Below are positions 11,523-21,696 of a stretch of 64,000 nt of DNA, piece after piece. Positions within the stretch are counted from its first letter, which is position 1. The number at the start of each line of letters is the position of its first letter. Source of the stretch: Gautieria morchelliformis (taxonomy: Eukaryota > Basidiomycota > Agaricomycetes > Gomphales > Gomphaceae); the NCBI GenBank assembly GCA_015179125.1, contig WHVA01000156.1:1-64000 (forward strand). The letters are read 5' to 3'. The notes under the pieces were generated by a model. The model had not been told where the DNA came from. It ran no database searches and worked only from the letters and a program-made list of their open reading frames with translations. The translations under genes were made by a program, and so were the position numbers.

Positions 11523-12369
11523 TACCTGGACTTGGACTCGCAGGTTTGCCAGCTTCCAGAAGCGGAACCTGGACTTGACCTGAGTTTTTCTGCAGGTTGA
11601 CTTGGACCCGCAGGTTAAACCTGCAGGTGACTTGCGGTGACCTGCCGGATTATTCCGAGCTGACTCACCCAGTGCGAGTGCATGACACGTCTCCTCCCGC
11701 GGGGACGGCCCTCCTCCATGGAAAGACACAGCCCAGGTCCCTGGCCAGGTGCAGATCATATGAACCGACAGTGAGTCACATGGTCTGTTTGGACTCGCAA
11801 ATCTGCACAACTGATGGCCCTACATAGGTCAATCAGTGGGCAGCAATGCTGCCACATCAGCGTGGAGGAGCAGGCATATTCGCAGATCACCTGAGATCTG
11901 TGAGTTCTCTACTGGTTCGTGTTTTTTTTTTCTGTGTTTCAGGGCTCTATTCAACTGTCTAGTAGACCAATGCTCGCAGATATCTGAGATGACCGTCTTC
12001 TCTACCGGTGCGTTTTTTTCTTTCTTTTTCTTTTTTTTTTTTTTTTTTTTTTTTTTTCGTGTTTCAGGTCTTTATTCAACTGTCTAATAGTAGCCAGTAC
12101 ATCATTGCTTGCAGATACCTGAGATGACCGACTTCTCCAGAAGGAGGTAATCATAGTTGAATGACATGTAAATGACATGAATTCTTGGCATTTAAGGCTT
12201 GCAGGTCTGCAAGTCACCTGCGGAATTCCAAAGGCCAAACCTGGACTTGGCAGGTTTTTAGGCACTGGGTCACCTGGACTTGTGGGAGTTGGATCTGCAG
12301 GTTAAAATCGCAGGTTGAACTGCAAGTCACCTGCAGGAACCTGGACTCATGGACAGCCCTGGATCATCT

Positions 12370-12764
12370 CGATCGTCTCGAGATGGTGGACCATGCACTG
12401 GAACGCCACATCCAGACAGTAGCGCAAGGATGTGCTACTGTCAGAGGAGCATTCCCACGATGAAGACATTGCAGTAATGGGTGTTTTTGATGATGAAGAG
12501 CTGTCAGAGTAGCGGTCTTTTTCAAGACACTGCAGAAAGCACAGTCCAGCTGTTTGCTGGGCAAACAGCTGATGGAATCTCAAAAAAGTGTAAAGGAGTA
12601 AACTTAGGGCCTTGTGGGTATCACAGGAGCAGCAGAGATCGACCAAGCTGTGGGATTCTGATACTACATAGTGACAGTTACAAGGTAAGTTAAGCTGGGG
12701 AACTGCTGGGCAGTTCCCACACACTACTATACAGTGGGGCTGTAAGAGGAAATATATCACTAAG
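12370..12764. other. Non-coding or decayed stretch between hAT-1 and the nad5 copy
   Basis: The first 100 bases look like decayed coding sequence with a heptad-like pattern (DRLEMVDHALERHIQTVAQG), probably continuous with the older locus interrupted by hAT-1. The rest holds a short perfect palindrome (cagctgtttgc / gcaaacagctg, 12547-12571) and nothing else I can assign. Confidence 0.4.
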
Positions 12765-14050
12765 AACATAATGTATTTATCAATATTGATCTTACCTTTA
12801 TTAGGTTCTATTGTTTCAGGTTCAATGGGTAGAAAAGTAGGAGTAACTGGCTCACATGTAATAACAATTTCATGTTTATTCTTGTCATCCATTCTTGCTT
12901 CTATCTCTTTTTACAAAGTTGGTATTTGTGGTTCTCCTGTTTCAATTAAGTTATTTAGTTGGATTGATTCTGAGAGTATGTTTGTTTCATGGGAATTTTT
13001 ATTTGATTCTTTAACAGTTTCAATGTTTATTCCTGTTTTATATATTTCAACTTTAATTCACTTATTTTCAGTTAACTATATGGGTGAAGATCCTCACAAT
13101 CAAAGATTTTTCTCTTACTTGTCCTTATTCACTATTTTTATGTTAGTCTTAGTATCAGGGGTTAACTTTTTTGTTTTATTTGTAGGTTGGGAAGGTATAG
13201 GAGTTGCTTCTTACCTATTAATTAACTTTTGGTGGACTCGAATCCAAGCTAATAAAGCAGCTATGCTTGCTTTTACTATGAATAGAGTGTGTGATATGTA
13301 GTAACTCAGTTTGGGCAAGTAGGAAGTTATATGCCAGATATAAACGATGGGACTTGCAGGAGATTAATAAACTATTTAATGTTCTCCTCAGTGATAGTCA
13401 ACACTAGTAATATAAAGGAAAGCTACCTATTTAATGTTCTACATGTTTTTTCAGTTAAATACTACGAAAGTACACTATTAAACTCACCTCCTCAGTGATA
13501 GTCAACACTGAGGAGGGGAGGCTGCGCATGGGCTTGTTTCACTCACATATACGAAGTTCTGGCACTTAAGCGCCCTTCAGGCAATGGTGTGCCATGCTAA
13601 GCGCCCATAGAATATAGCACGTTAGTGAACAGCTGCAGCTCAAAAAGAAAACTTGTCCACAACCACCCACAAAGGGTCGGTTGGACAGAACATGAAAAGG
13701 AGTAGTAATACAGCCTTGAAAAAATTCAAAGAAAATTGTGAAAGGCATAGAATGAATGTCAGCATAGTTTTAGGTCAAAATCGAAAGAAAGAACAACAGA
13801 AATGTTAGGTTTGAAGCCTGGTGCACATATGCACCCAACATGATATGGGATTGAGTATTGGTTTTTTGCAATCTTTGCATTATTTGAATCTTTAGATTAT
13901 GCTACTGTGTTTAGCTTAGTTCCTTTTATGAATGAAACCGCTATTACTATAGTTGGATTATTACTACTAACTGGAGCTATGGCTAAATCTGCACAAATTC
14001 CTCTTCACAGCTGGTTATCTGGATCAATGGAAGGTGCTACTCAGTCTTGT
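12765..14050 (+). pseudogene. nad5: Nuclear copy of mitochondrial nad5 (NADH dehydrogenase subunit 5), interrupted
   Basis: From the ATG at 12771 the frame reads as the start of ND5: MYLSILILPLLGSIVSG, then SWEFLFDSLTVSM, LFVGWEGIGVASYLLINFWW and NKAAMLAFTMNRV. It stops being ND5 at about 13298 and resumes at 13841 with DMGLSIGFFAIFALFESLDY and SAQIPLHSWLSGSMEG, ending near 14050. The AT-rich codon use and the absence of frame damage over about 176 codons mark it as a fairly recent transfer of mitochondrial DNA. ND5 normally works in the inner-membrane proton pump of complex I. This copy is truncated and split by a 0.54-kb insertion, and an LTR (14065) adjoins its right end. It cannot be functional. 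Confidence 0.9.
13299..13840. mobile_element. Unclassified 542-bp insertion within the nad5 copy
   Basis: The nad5 reading frame is interrupted here and the 7-mer TGATATG occurs on both sides (13292-13298 and 13841-13847), consistent with a 7-8 bp target duplication. The insert starts TAGTAACTCAG and ends CACCCAACA, and I see no convincing terminal inverted repeat. It contains a direct repeat of about 20 bp (ctcctcagtgatagtcaaca near 13383 and 13491). No coding potential is seen. It could be a non-autonomous DNA element, or an insertion already present in the mitochondrial source. Confidence 0.5.
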
Positions 14051-14064
14051 GGAATCCCCCCCCC

Positions 14065-14454
14065 TGTGAGGGCAACACTAATGACGAAGCCACAACCAAA
14101 GATACTCAAGGAGATAAGAGCCGATACTAGGACAATGACCAACTGTGTAGTGGGTATCCTCAGTTTATAACTCTACCAACGATAGATACATGGGGACTTG
14201 CCTGTGTAGTGGGTATCCTCCGAGATCAAGCTGAGGAAACGCCACTACACGGGCTACAGTCTTATAAGGCTTACATAATAGGGGAGATGGAAACTTGTAG
14301 AAGGTTACGGAAAGTGACATGTGACGGAAGGTGACATGTGACATAATGTGACATGTGACAGAAGGTGACGGAAGGTTATGGAAACTGACGGAAGGTGACG
14401 GAAACTCATGGAAGGAAATAGAAACTTGTGGAAGGAAATGCGTGAACCCTAACA
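14065..14454 (-). mobile_element. Solo LTR, family C (same family as the chromovirus at 49.5 kb)
   Basis: It begins TGTGAGGGCAAC and ends GTGAACCCTAACA, matching both LTRs of the element at 49,479-55,985. It sits in a C tract that supplies a 5-bp flank (CCCCC) on both sides. Like the right LTR at 55.6 kb, it has an internal duplication containing 'tgtgtagtgggtatcctc', which the left LTR at 49.5 kb lacks. Confidence 0.85.
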
Positions 14455-14482
14455 CCCCCCCTCCCCCGGGAATCTACTTCCT

Positions 14483-15748
14483 TACACTTTGCCAGCGAAA
14501 GGATTGTTACTACTAGACAACCTTTCCGTGAGACCTTGCACGTTACATCATCAAGTGTCATGGGCTATTTCATTTCAACTGTAGACAGGGCGAGCTCTGT
14601 TCAAGTAGCTGTCAAGATTGGGTTTTAGGCGTTAATATCGTGTATTAGTGAACACAGCGAATGCCCGAATAACTTGTGCGAATAAGTATGCCGTTCGGTG
14701 AATAGATGAACCACTGAATGTTCACAAGGTAAGAGGGTTGCCCGAACGGGGCTCACCCTATCTACAGTCATAGCGAAATAGCCCGTAGCACTTGACGATG
14801 TAACGTGCAAGGTCTCACGGAAGGGCTGTCTAAGTCTCGACAATCCCTTCGCTAACAGCACAGAAAATGGTTCAAAGGCTAAGGTAACGAAGATGAAGTA
14901 TGAGAACTCACCAGTGATGCCTAAGTCCTCTGCTAGTCGAAGATGGAAATCTCCAAGAGAAGGCTTAAGACGATGACCACAGCGAGGTCAAATTTTCACA
15001 AGATGAACGACATATGATAATTGAACTGGAGAATATACATGTGAATGTAAACTACTTATATCGAATGCTCGCAAGGTATTAGCGAATAGGAAAGAGGCCA
15101 TCGTGAGTTAGGGCCGGATAGGGGTGCGCAGTCATGATACTAAGTAGATGGAATAAACATACAATAGAGTGAGGGAAGAATGCGAACATGAAACGATGGA
15201 GAGTAAAGGGGGCGAAGGCACTTATGGACAAAACCATGTCTTGGGACCCGCATACATGCTACCCTGCATGGACTCTTCGTTTACTGGGTTGATCCCGCAC
15301 GACCTATGGAAGGGACGTCCTGCGGACACACTTTGGCCATACGAACGCCCAATGGGGTTGGATTAAGAAGATGATGGGGTTAATGATGAACCATCATGCC
15401 GGGTGACTGGTATCGATCATATTTGATGGCGTGCCTGCTGGCGAAATGCGCGAGGAGCGAATAGCAGTTCGGAGAATGGGGTGAACAGCGGGTAGAGTGG
15501 ACGTGGAGGGGGAGTGGTCGGTGGGTGCGGCAAACTCTGGCGAAGATGCTAGGGAGTGACAAGGGGGAACATAGAGGTAGTGTGGTAGGAGAAATAGACC
15601 GGTCATGACAGTAGCCCCCTTACTTCATAATCTTTATTGGCTTTACATGATTCGCCGAACTACATACCTTATCGCACAAGCCATTCAGGCATTCACCCTG
15701 TTCACTAATATGCGATATTAACGCCCAAATGCAACCTTGACAATGAGT
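14483..15748 (+). mobile_element. Older, 5'-truncated LTR of family B, split by solo LTR B2
   Basis: The pieces 14483-14609 and 15611-15748 match the right part of LTR B1 in the same + orientation, including the end AACCTTGACA. They are separated by the younger LTR B2. A short stretch after the end (agttgttcatag) also matches the sequence just inside B1, so this copy once had an internal region. It is truncated on the left. Confidence 0.7.
14610..15610 (-). mobile_element. Solo LTR, family B, copy B2
   Basis: It runs from TGTCAAGATTGGG to GGTCATGACA, with a perfect 5-bp duplication GTAGC on both sides (14605-14609 and 15611-15615). It is inverted relative to B1 and nested inside an older family B LTR. 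No internal sequence is attached. Confidence 0.88.
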
Positions 15749-15782
15749 TGTTCATAGAGGGGGAGGGTGTAAATAACCATCT

Positions 15783-16175
15783 ACACTGGAGGAATATAAA
15801 AAATTTCTGGTCTGAAAACCTGTTCAAAAAACTGTAAAGATATTCCAATTTTTTTTAGTGTTTTTAATATAAAAAAACTTTAACTAAATTTTGTGTTTTT
15901 GTTAGAATTTGTTGAGCAAGAAAATTGTAAAAAAAAGTTTAAAGTTTTTTGCAGGGTTTTTTATGTCTTTTTATAAGTTTCTACAAAGAAACCCATAAAA
16001 AACCCTGAAAAAAACTTTGATTTTTTTTACAATTTTCTTGCTCAACAAATTCTAATAAAAACACAAAATTTTATTATATTTTTTTTCGCATAAAAAACAC
16101 TAAAAATATTTGGAAAATCTTTACAGTTTTTTCAACAGTTTTTCAAACCAGAAAACTTTTATATGCCTGCAGTGT
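15783..16175. repeat. AT-rich foldback element (near-perfect inverted repeat, ~190-bp arms)
   Basis: The left arm (from acactggagg, 15783) and right arm (to cctgcagtgt, 16175) are near-exact complements. They share, for instance, gaatttgttgagcaagaaaa on the left and its complement on the right. The centre is near 15975-15985, so the whole element can fold into one hairpin. It has no coding capacity and resembles a MITE-like foldback element. I could not fix a target duplication. Confidence 0.85.
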
Positions 16176-16294
16176 TACCCACATTTCCCTTAAGGCAATG
16201 TGCGATACTAGTATATTAGCTAATGCTAATGGGCCTGCATGGACCCACTGTATAGTTCTTGCATGGGAACCACACGGCGGTTCCCCATTGAACC

Positions 16295-19200
16295 CCAGTG
16301 AGAAATGACCCGGGTCCGAGCGGTTCAGGTCGGTGAAAACCATGGTCCTGGTCTGATCATGCTGGATCCGAGTTTTGCAACCACTTTTATCAGTTCATGT
16401 ATGTTCAGGCCGGATGAATACAATTTTTTATATATGATGCTATCGGTTCTGAGAAGTTCAGATAAGATGATCGCACAAATCAGTTCAAATCGGTTTCATA
16501 ATATTTTCAATCTGATAATACAGCTGGGGACTGATCCTAGCAGATCCCCTGGTCCCAACCGATCACCTCAGGTTCCTCGCCCTCGACCGATCCACCAGGC
16601 GCACCATACTCAACCGATCCCACCCAAACCACCACTCCCGGTACACGAAGAAAGATAGTATGCTGGAAAATGCTAGCCAGGGAGAGGGAAGAGGGACTCG
16701 TGTGGGGGATGGAGACGGACGAGGCGGTGTCGTCGGTAAGTGGACAGGTGAGGATGCGCGAGTGTGCCATTCGTAGGTCGCGGGGCGGTGTCGGGTGAGG
16801 GCGAGTGCAAGGGAGTCCTTGAAGACAGTGCTTGAGGTTGACGGGGATAGACCTCCTACAAAATTTTCCAGTCTGATTAAATGTGAATTCAGTGCAGTGA
16901 GCTCAAAGTTGACGTTGCTGGGAGATCTGCTCACAAGCATATAGAGTGAGAAAACCCAAACTTCATGTAAGATAGTTGGGTCTTGGCTGTATTGTAAGAC
17001 GAGTCGGGTTAATGACCTTTCCTTGATGAGGAGCGGTACTGTAAAAAGAAATTTGTTGCACTGCCTCGAAAGCTAAGTCCATGAACGGGAAAAAGAAATA
17101 TTGGGCAAGGCAAAGTCATGACCCACGGAAAATTGTTTTGACAACCAGCATCAATCTTTTGCGAGTAAAATTGAGAGAACAAAGAGTGTTTCAGTTTGAA
17201 GTCAGTTCACAGAGGATTAAGGCATCCGGATGGCCGGGGGAAGTCGCAAACGTGAAGATCATCATCCAAAGCGATTCTACAGTTGTGACACTGTGAGCGA
17301 GGAAGAACGCAGCGCATATATAGACTCTCACAGAATTTTCAGCAGGAGAGCTTCATCCATTTTTACTGCTATTTCTGGATTGTTATAGATGGCTTTAATG
17401 ACAGGAATGTGACATTTCAGATCAGACTCACACTGTTTCTCTCTGAACTTGAATATAATATTAGGATCTGTTGCCATCGTTGACCATGTTTCATCCCAAC
17501 TGAGAGGAAGTGTCAAGATTGGTTTTTAGGCGTTAATATCGTGTATTAGTGAACACAGCGAATGCCTGAATAACTTGTGCGAATAAGTATGCCGTTCGGC
17601 GAATAGGTGAACCAACAAATGTTCACAAGATAAGAGGGCTGCCTGAATGGAGCTCACCCTATCTACAGTCGTAGCGAAGTAGCCCATGGCACTTGACGAT
17701 GTAACGTGCAAGGTGTCACGGAAGGGTTGCCTAAGCGACAACAATCCCTTCGCCGACAGCACAGAAAATAGTTCAAAGGCTAAGGTAACGAAGATGAAGC
17801 ATGAGAACTCACCAGTGATGCCTAAGTCCTCTTCTGGTAGAAGATAGAAATCTACAGGAGAAGGCTCAAGACGATGATCACAGCGAGGTCAAGTTTGCAC
17901 AAGATGGACGTATGATAATTGAACTGGGGAATATACATGCGAATGTAAACTACTTATATCAAATGCTCGTATGGTATCAGCGAATAGGAAAGAGGCCATC
18001 ATGAGTCAGGGTTGGATAGGGGTGCGCAGTCATGATACAAAATAGATGGAATAAACATACAATAGAGTGAGAGAAGAGGGCGAACATGAAACAACAGAGA
18101 ATAAAGGTGGTGAAGGCACCTATGTATGAAACCATGTCTTGGGACCTGCATATATGCTACCCTGCACGGACTCTTCGTCTACTGGGTTGATCCCACACGA
18201 CCTACGGGTAGGATGTCCCGTGAACCCATCCTGGCCATATGAACACCTAAAGGGGTTGGATCGAGAAGCTGATGGAGTCAGTGGTGAGCCATCATGCCGA
18301 GTAGGGGAGGTCGATCGTGTTTGATGGTGTGCCTGCTGGCGAATGATGCGAGCAGCGAACGATTGTTTGGCGAAATGCGGTGAAGGGCGAAGTAGAATGA
18401 TCATCGAAGAGCCGTGGCCCAAGGGGAGGGCAAAGCCATGCGAACATAGAGGAGGACTGGAAAACGGATAATAGGGATAACTGGATATAGGAAATAAATG
18501 AGTTGCGCCATTCGATCAGAGGAGCATCCGACGGGGTTTGAGCCAGGGAGGTGAGGGGCCCTGCGATGGAGAATCGAGTCAGGAAGAAGGCGTTGATCGA
18601 GTACAGGTAGCGCTGCTACGTGCGAATGATGCAAAAGCGAATATACGTTCGGTGCATTCGGCGAGGAGCGAACAGGGGGAGCGTAGAAGTGGGGTGTCGA
18701 GGTTACTGGGTATACAAAATAGATGGGTCATGACAGGAAGCTCCGCAGAAATAGTCTTAAGTGACTCCGATTCACAAAGAGCAATAGCTAGCCCATGATT
18801 CGGTATGTGCGTATGGAAAATGTAACTTGGCGTCGATGTTGGGGGGGCCAGCGTCAATGTCGTGGGCGACGTCATGGGATGCGGCAAGCATTAACGTCAG
18901 AGTGATGCGGGCGGTTGAGTTAGGACTCCTGGGGACCGTGCTATGGCTGCAGAAGTCGTCGCTCCTCGTGGTGGAGAGCAAGGTGCAAAGACACGTAGTA
19001 TGTTTGCATGTATTTGCCTAAGAGTCTAATTTAAATTTGACTGCAAAGAACAGCACCAGGTGAGAGGAAAACGATGCCTATCTTTTTGGACTTGAAGAAA
19101 TCGAAAGCTTTTGAGTTTGTAGAAAGCATATTGTCTCAAGTAAAATTTTGCAAGTTTTGAAATGAAGTTGAGAAGTCCACAGCAAGCTGATTTCACTTTT

Positions 19201-19447
19201 CAAAGGTTGACAATGTTCTCAGAATTTAGATTTGTATTTTTTCACTTCTGGACACGCTGCGGTCAGATTCTGAGTAGTGTGGATTACATCAGATACTAAT
19301 GACTGTATGGGATAAAAATAGATCTTTTAACTTCTTTACTCCTGTGTCTGGTACGAACCGATTTTAACCGAATCGTCAACAGAAGCTCAAGATTTTACAG
19401 CTCCCACCCAGTGCCACCTCCCTGGACCCAGGGCATTTCTCACTGGG
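16295..19447. mobile_element. Non-autonomous hAT-like element (hAT-2), interrupted by solo LTR B3
   Basis: The left end CCAGTGAGAAATGACCCGGG pairs with the right end, whose complement reads CCCAGTGAGAAATGCCCTGG. An 8-bp duplication ATTGAACC lies outside both ends (16287-16294 and 19448-19455). Without LTR B3 and its duplication the element is about 1.9 kb. No transposase frame is recognisable; the short open stretches at 16305-16658 and 16563-16940 look like chance. This is clearly a different family from hAT-1 and hAT-3 because the terminal repeats differ. Confidence 0.75.
17511..18735 (-). mobile_element. Solo LTR, family B, copy B3
   Basis: It runs from TGTCAAGATTGG to GGGTCATGACA, with a perfect 5-bp duplication GGAAG (17506-17510 and 18736-18740). 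It matches B2 over most of its length and is about 220 bp longer. It lies inside hAT-2 and is therefore younger than it. Confidence 0.88.
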
Positions 19448-19455
19448 ATTGAACC

Positions 19456-21696
19456 TTTACCTTACACTGTCACTAGGTAGCATCAGAATACCACATACTG
19501 GTTGAGTTCTGCTGCCATTATGATACAAGGTAATAAGATCAATATCTTTACAAAGGAGTTACAAAAGCTGAGCATTTAGTATGCAGTGATGAGCCGGAGA
19601 GACATCAGATGATCAAGACTGGTGAGGACCACAGACTACTCACCTGGACTGGCTAACCTCACATTTATAGCATGCTGCTCATTCCCTCGAGGCTTGAATG
19701 TAAGGTGGCGGCAGGCAGGCAGGGCTCCGACAATTCCAATACACCTGGCATTGTACAGTATGTAAAATATTTCTCATAAGTATAGTAATTTTTATAACAC
19801 TTTTGTGCCTTTAATTGATCGAGACATTAGCTATAGACGTGTTGTGGACGTGAATCTACTTCCACGTCTAAGGCGGGTGACCAACTCGCCGCTCGGGCCG
19901 GCAATGATCCCTAACTCTCTCCGAAGGAGAGGGAGGGAGTCGTCGACCCAAATGTCTGACCTTCCACTTACGCGGATGAATTTGTATCGATTTTATTGGC
20001 TGCTCCATGCTATTCATTTTTCCTCCCTGTGCGTCATCGCAGTCATTGCCATTCTATTCCAACACGTCCCTCTCCGGCTTCATGGGTGGCATCATCGCAG
20101 TCCTTTGCCATTCTGTGCCGACCTGTCCCCGTCAGGCCTATGGGTTTCCCCTCCATTCCTTGCCAGCGTTGGTTCCCTCCCTTCCCCTACACTCCCTGGC
20201 TGTTTATCCCTTTGTCCCCTCCTCTCTCTTGGCTGGATGCGTACTGCGGAATTGGATGAAGTCCACCCGTGGTGTTCTTACATTGCGCGTAAGTCTCCGG
20301 ATTTTTATCGGCCCAAACTTGGATTTTTAATAAAAAATTTGCGGGGGTTGTATTCCATGATTTGCTTACCCGGGGCAGTTATTCACGTTGCTTTTATGGT
20401 GCAACTTGTCGACGGTGACCGTCTTCACGTTCCCTCCCAATGTGCATCCGGCTGCCGATCTCGGCAGTGTCTCTTGGGGGTCGTTTTCGTTTCGCGCGGT
20501 TCGACGTGCGTCGCGTCTTCATCATGCATCCTCTACGCCCCTGTCTTCCCCACACCTCTTGCACGCAAGTCGCTAGCATTTCATCGCGCAAAAAAAAGGG
20601 TTTTTTAATAAAATTTATTGGCTTTTGAATTCTTGAGGGGCCCTGGTCCATGCTTTGCTTGCCTGGGCCAGGTTTTCGCCTTTTTTTTTACGGTGCAGTT
20701 GTTGTCAACGCTGTCCCATTTCCCGTTCCCTCCCAATCTGGTCCCGGCAGCCGTAATCTAAGACATCTACGTCCCACAGAATGGCCAGGACATTCCCCGT
20801 AGGTGATGTTACTATTCTAACAATCCTGATCCCCTTAAAACACCCTTCTCTGTTTATGACAGCGTTGCACAGTCTTCCATGAGCTTAACCATTCCACCGC
20901 CCTATGACAGCAAGCACAGCTTATGGTACGCGCTGCGTACTACGAAAGTTATATACCGTAAACCGCATCCTGTCCCCAAATGGAAAAACGCTCGATGTCC
21001 TCGGTTACCCTATCACCATCCTTCTAGAAAACATCATGTTTTCCAGAGTCCCTACCAAGTCCACGTCCGTCCCTGCAGGATACACGACCTTGTCCAGGTC
21101 ACCACAGCCGGAACGAGGCTTATGATGGCCTGATGATGAAAAGGCTACCGAAAATGTAAGAAACGCTTTACCAAACTTTTCCATGTCCGTCCTTATTTAT
21201 AGACTCATAAAGGAAACCCCACCGCCAAAACCCACGTATTAACCGTGCGATCATTTATCTGGCAGCCGGAGGGTGACTTATAACGCCATAAACTCTGAGT
21301 CTGTCCTTATTACTATCGTAAAAGAGAACACTCCAGCAGACACAAGCTATTAACCCTCGGAATATTTGTCCAAACTGCGTATCACTAAAGAGCCTTTTCC
21401 CCCGCAGCTGCCTATTCCTCGCAAAAGAGAGACAACTACATGCATGGCCTCGGACCCTGCGGAGTCAGACACCTAGCTATATATGCAGCTAGCTAGAGTT
21501 AAACAAGGAGATCCAGCTGATTTTATATTTGTTTCTGCGTATGGTGCGAAAGTTCGAGAGCTAGTCACTGCTATAAATTGTCCTAAGACATTGCTGGTAC
21601 AAAGGTGTGAAATAAATTATGCTGTGATATGTGATACATGCATACCGCCCACCAGTACAGAATTCCCAGCAAGTGTAACAACCATAAATCACCCTA
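19456..21696. other. Intergenic region between hAT-2 and the 3' end of MED13
   Basis: I find no gene here that I can support. The 267-codon open frame at 19805-20608 has low-complexity Pro/Ser/Leu content, no recognisable domain and two equally long frames over it. Two diverged direct copies of a block of about 150 bp occur at about 20325-20465 and 20605-20755. Both hold a T-run, a 'ttaataaaa' motif and 'gttccctcccaat'. The stretch 20880-21130 shows a faint coding-like frame (DVLGYPITILLENIMFSRVP) of unknown origin. Confidence 0.5.

Larger units (their letters stand above)
10487..12361. mobile_element. Non-autonomous hAT-type DNA element (hAT-1), split by a Tc1/mariner insertion
   Basis: The terminal inverted repeats are CAGGGCTGTCCA on the left and its complement TGGACAGCCCTG on the right. 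A perfect 8-bp target duplication GATCATCT flanks them (10479-10486 and 12362-12369), which is the hAT signature. Without the nested element the body is about 870 bp. It has no transposase reading frame and is full of subterminal motifs of the type CTGCAGGT / TGACTTG(C/G). It also holds T-rich tracts near 11920 and 12010-12060. Confidence 0.85.

Noticed and set aside
12003-12060. Poly(T) run as evidence of a retroposed (LINE/SINE) insertion
   Set aside because: It lies inside hAT-1 without a target duplication of its own next to the run.
19805-20608. 267-codon ORF
   Set aside because: Overlapped by equally long frames in other phases; no domain, biased Ser/Pro/Leu composition.
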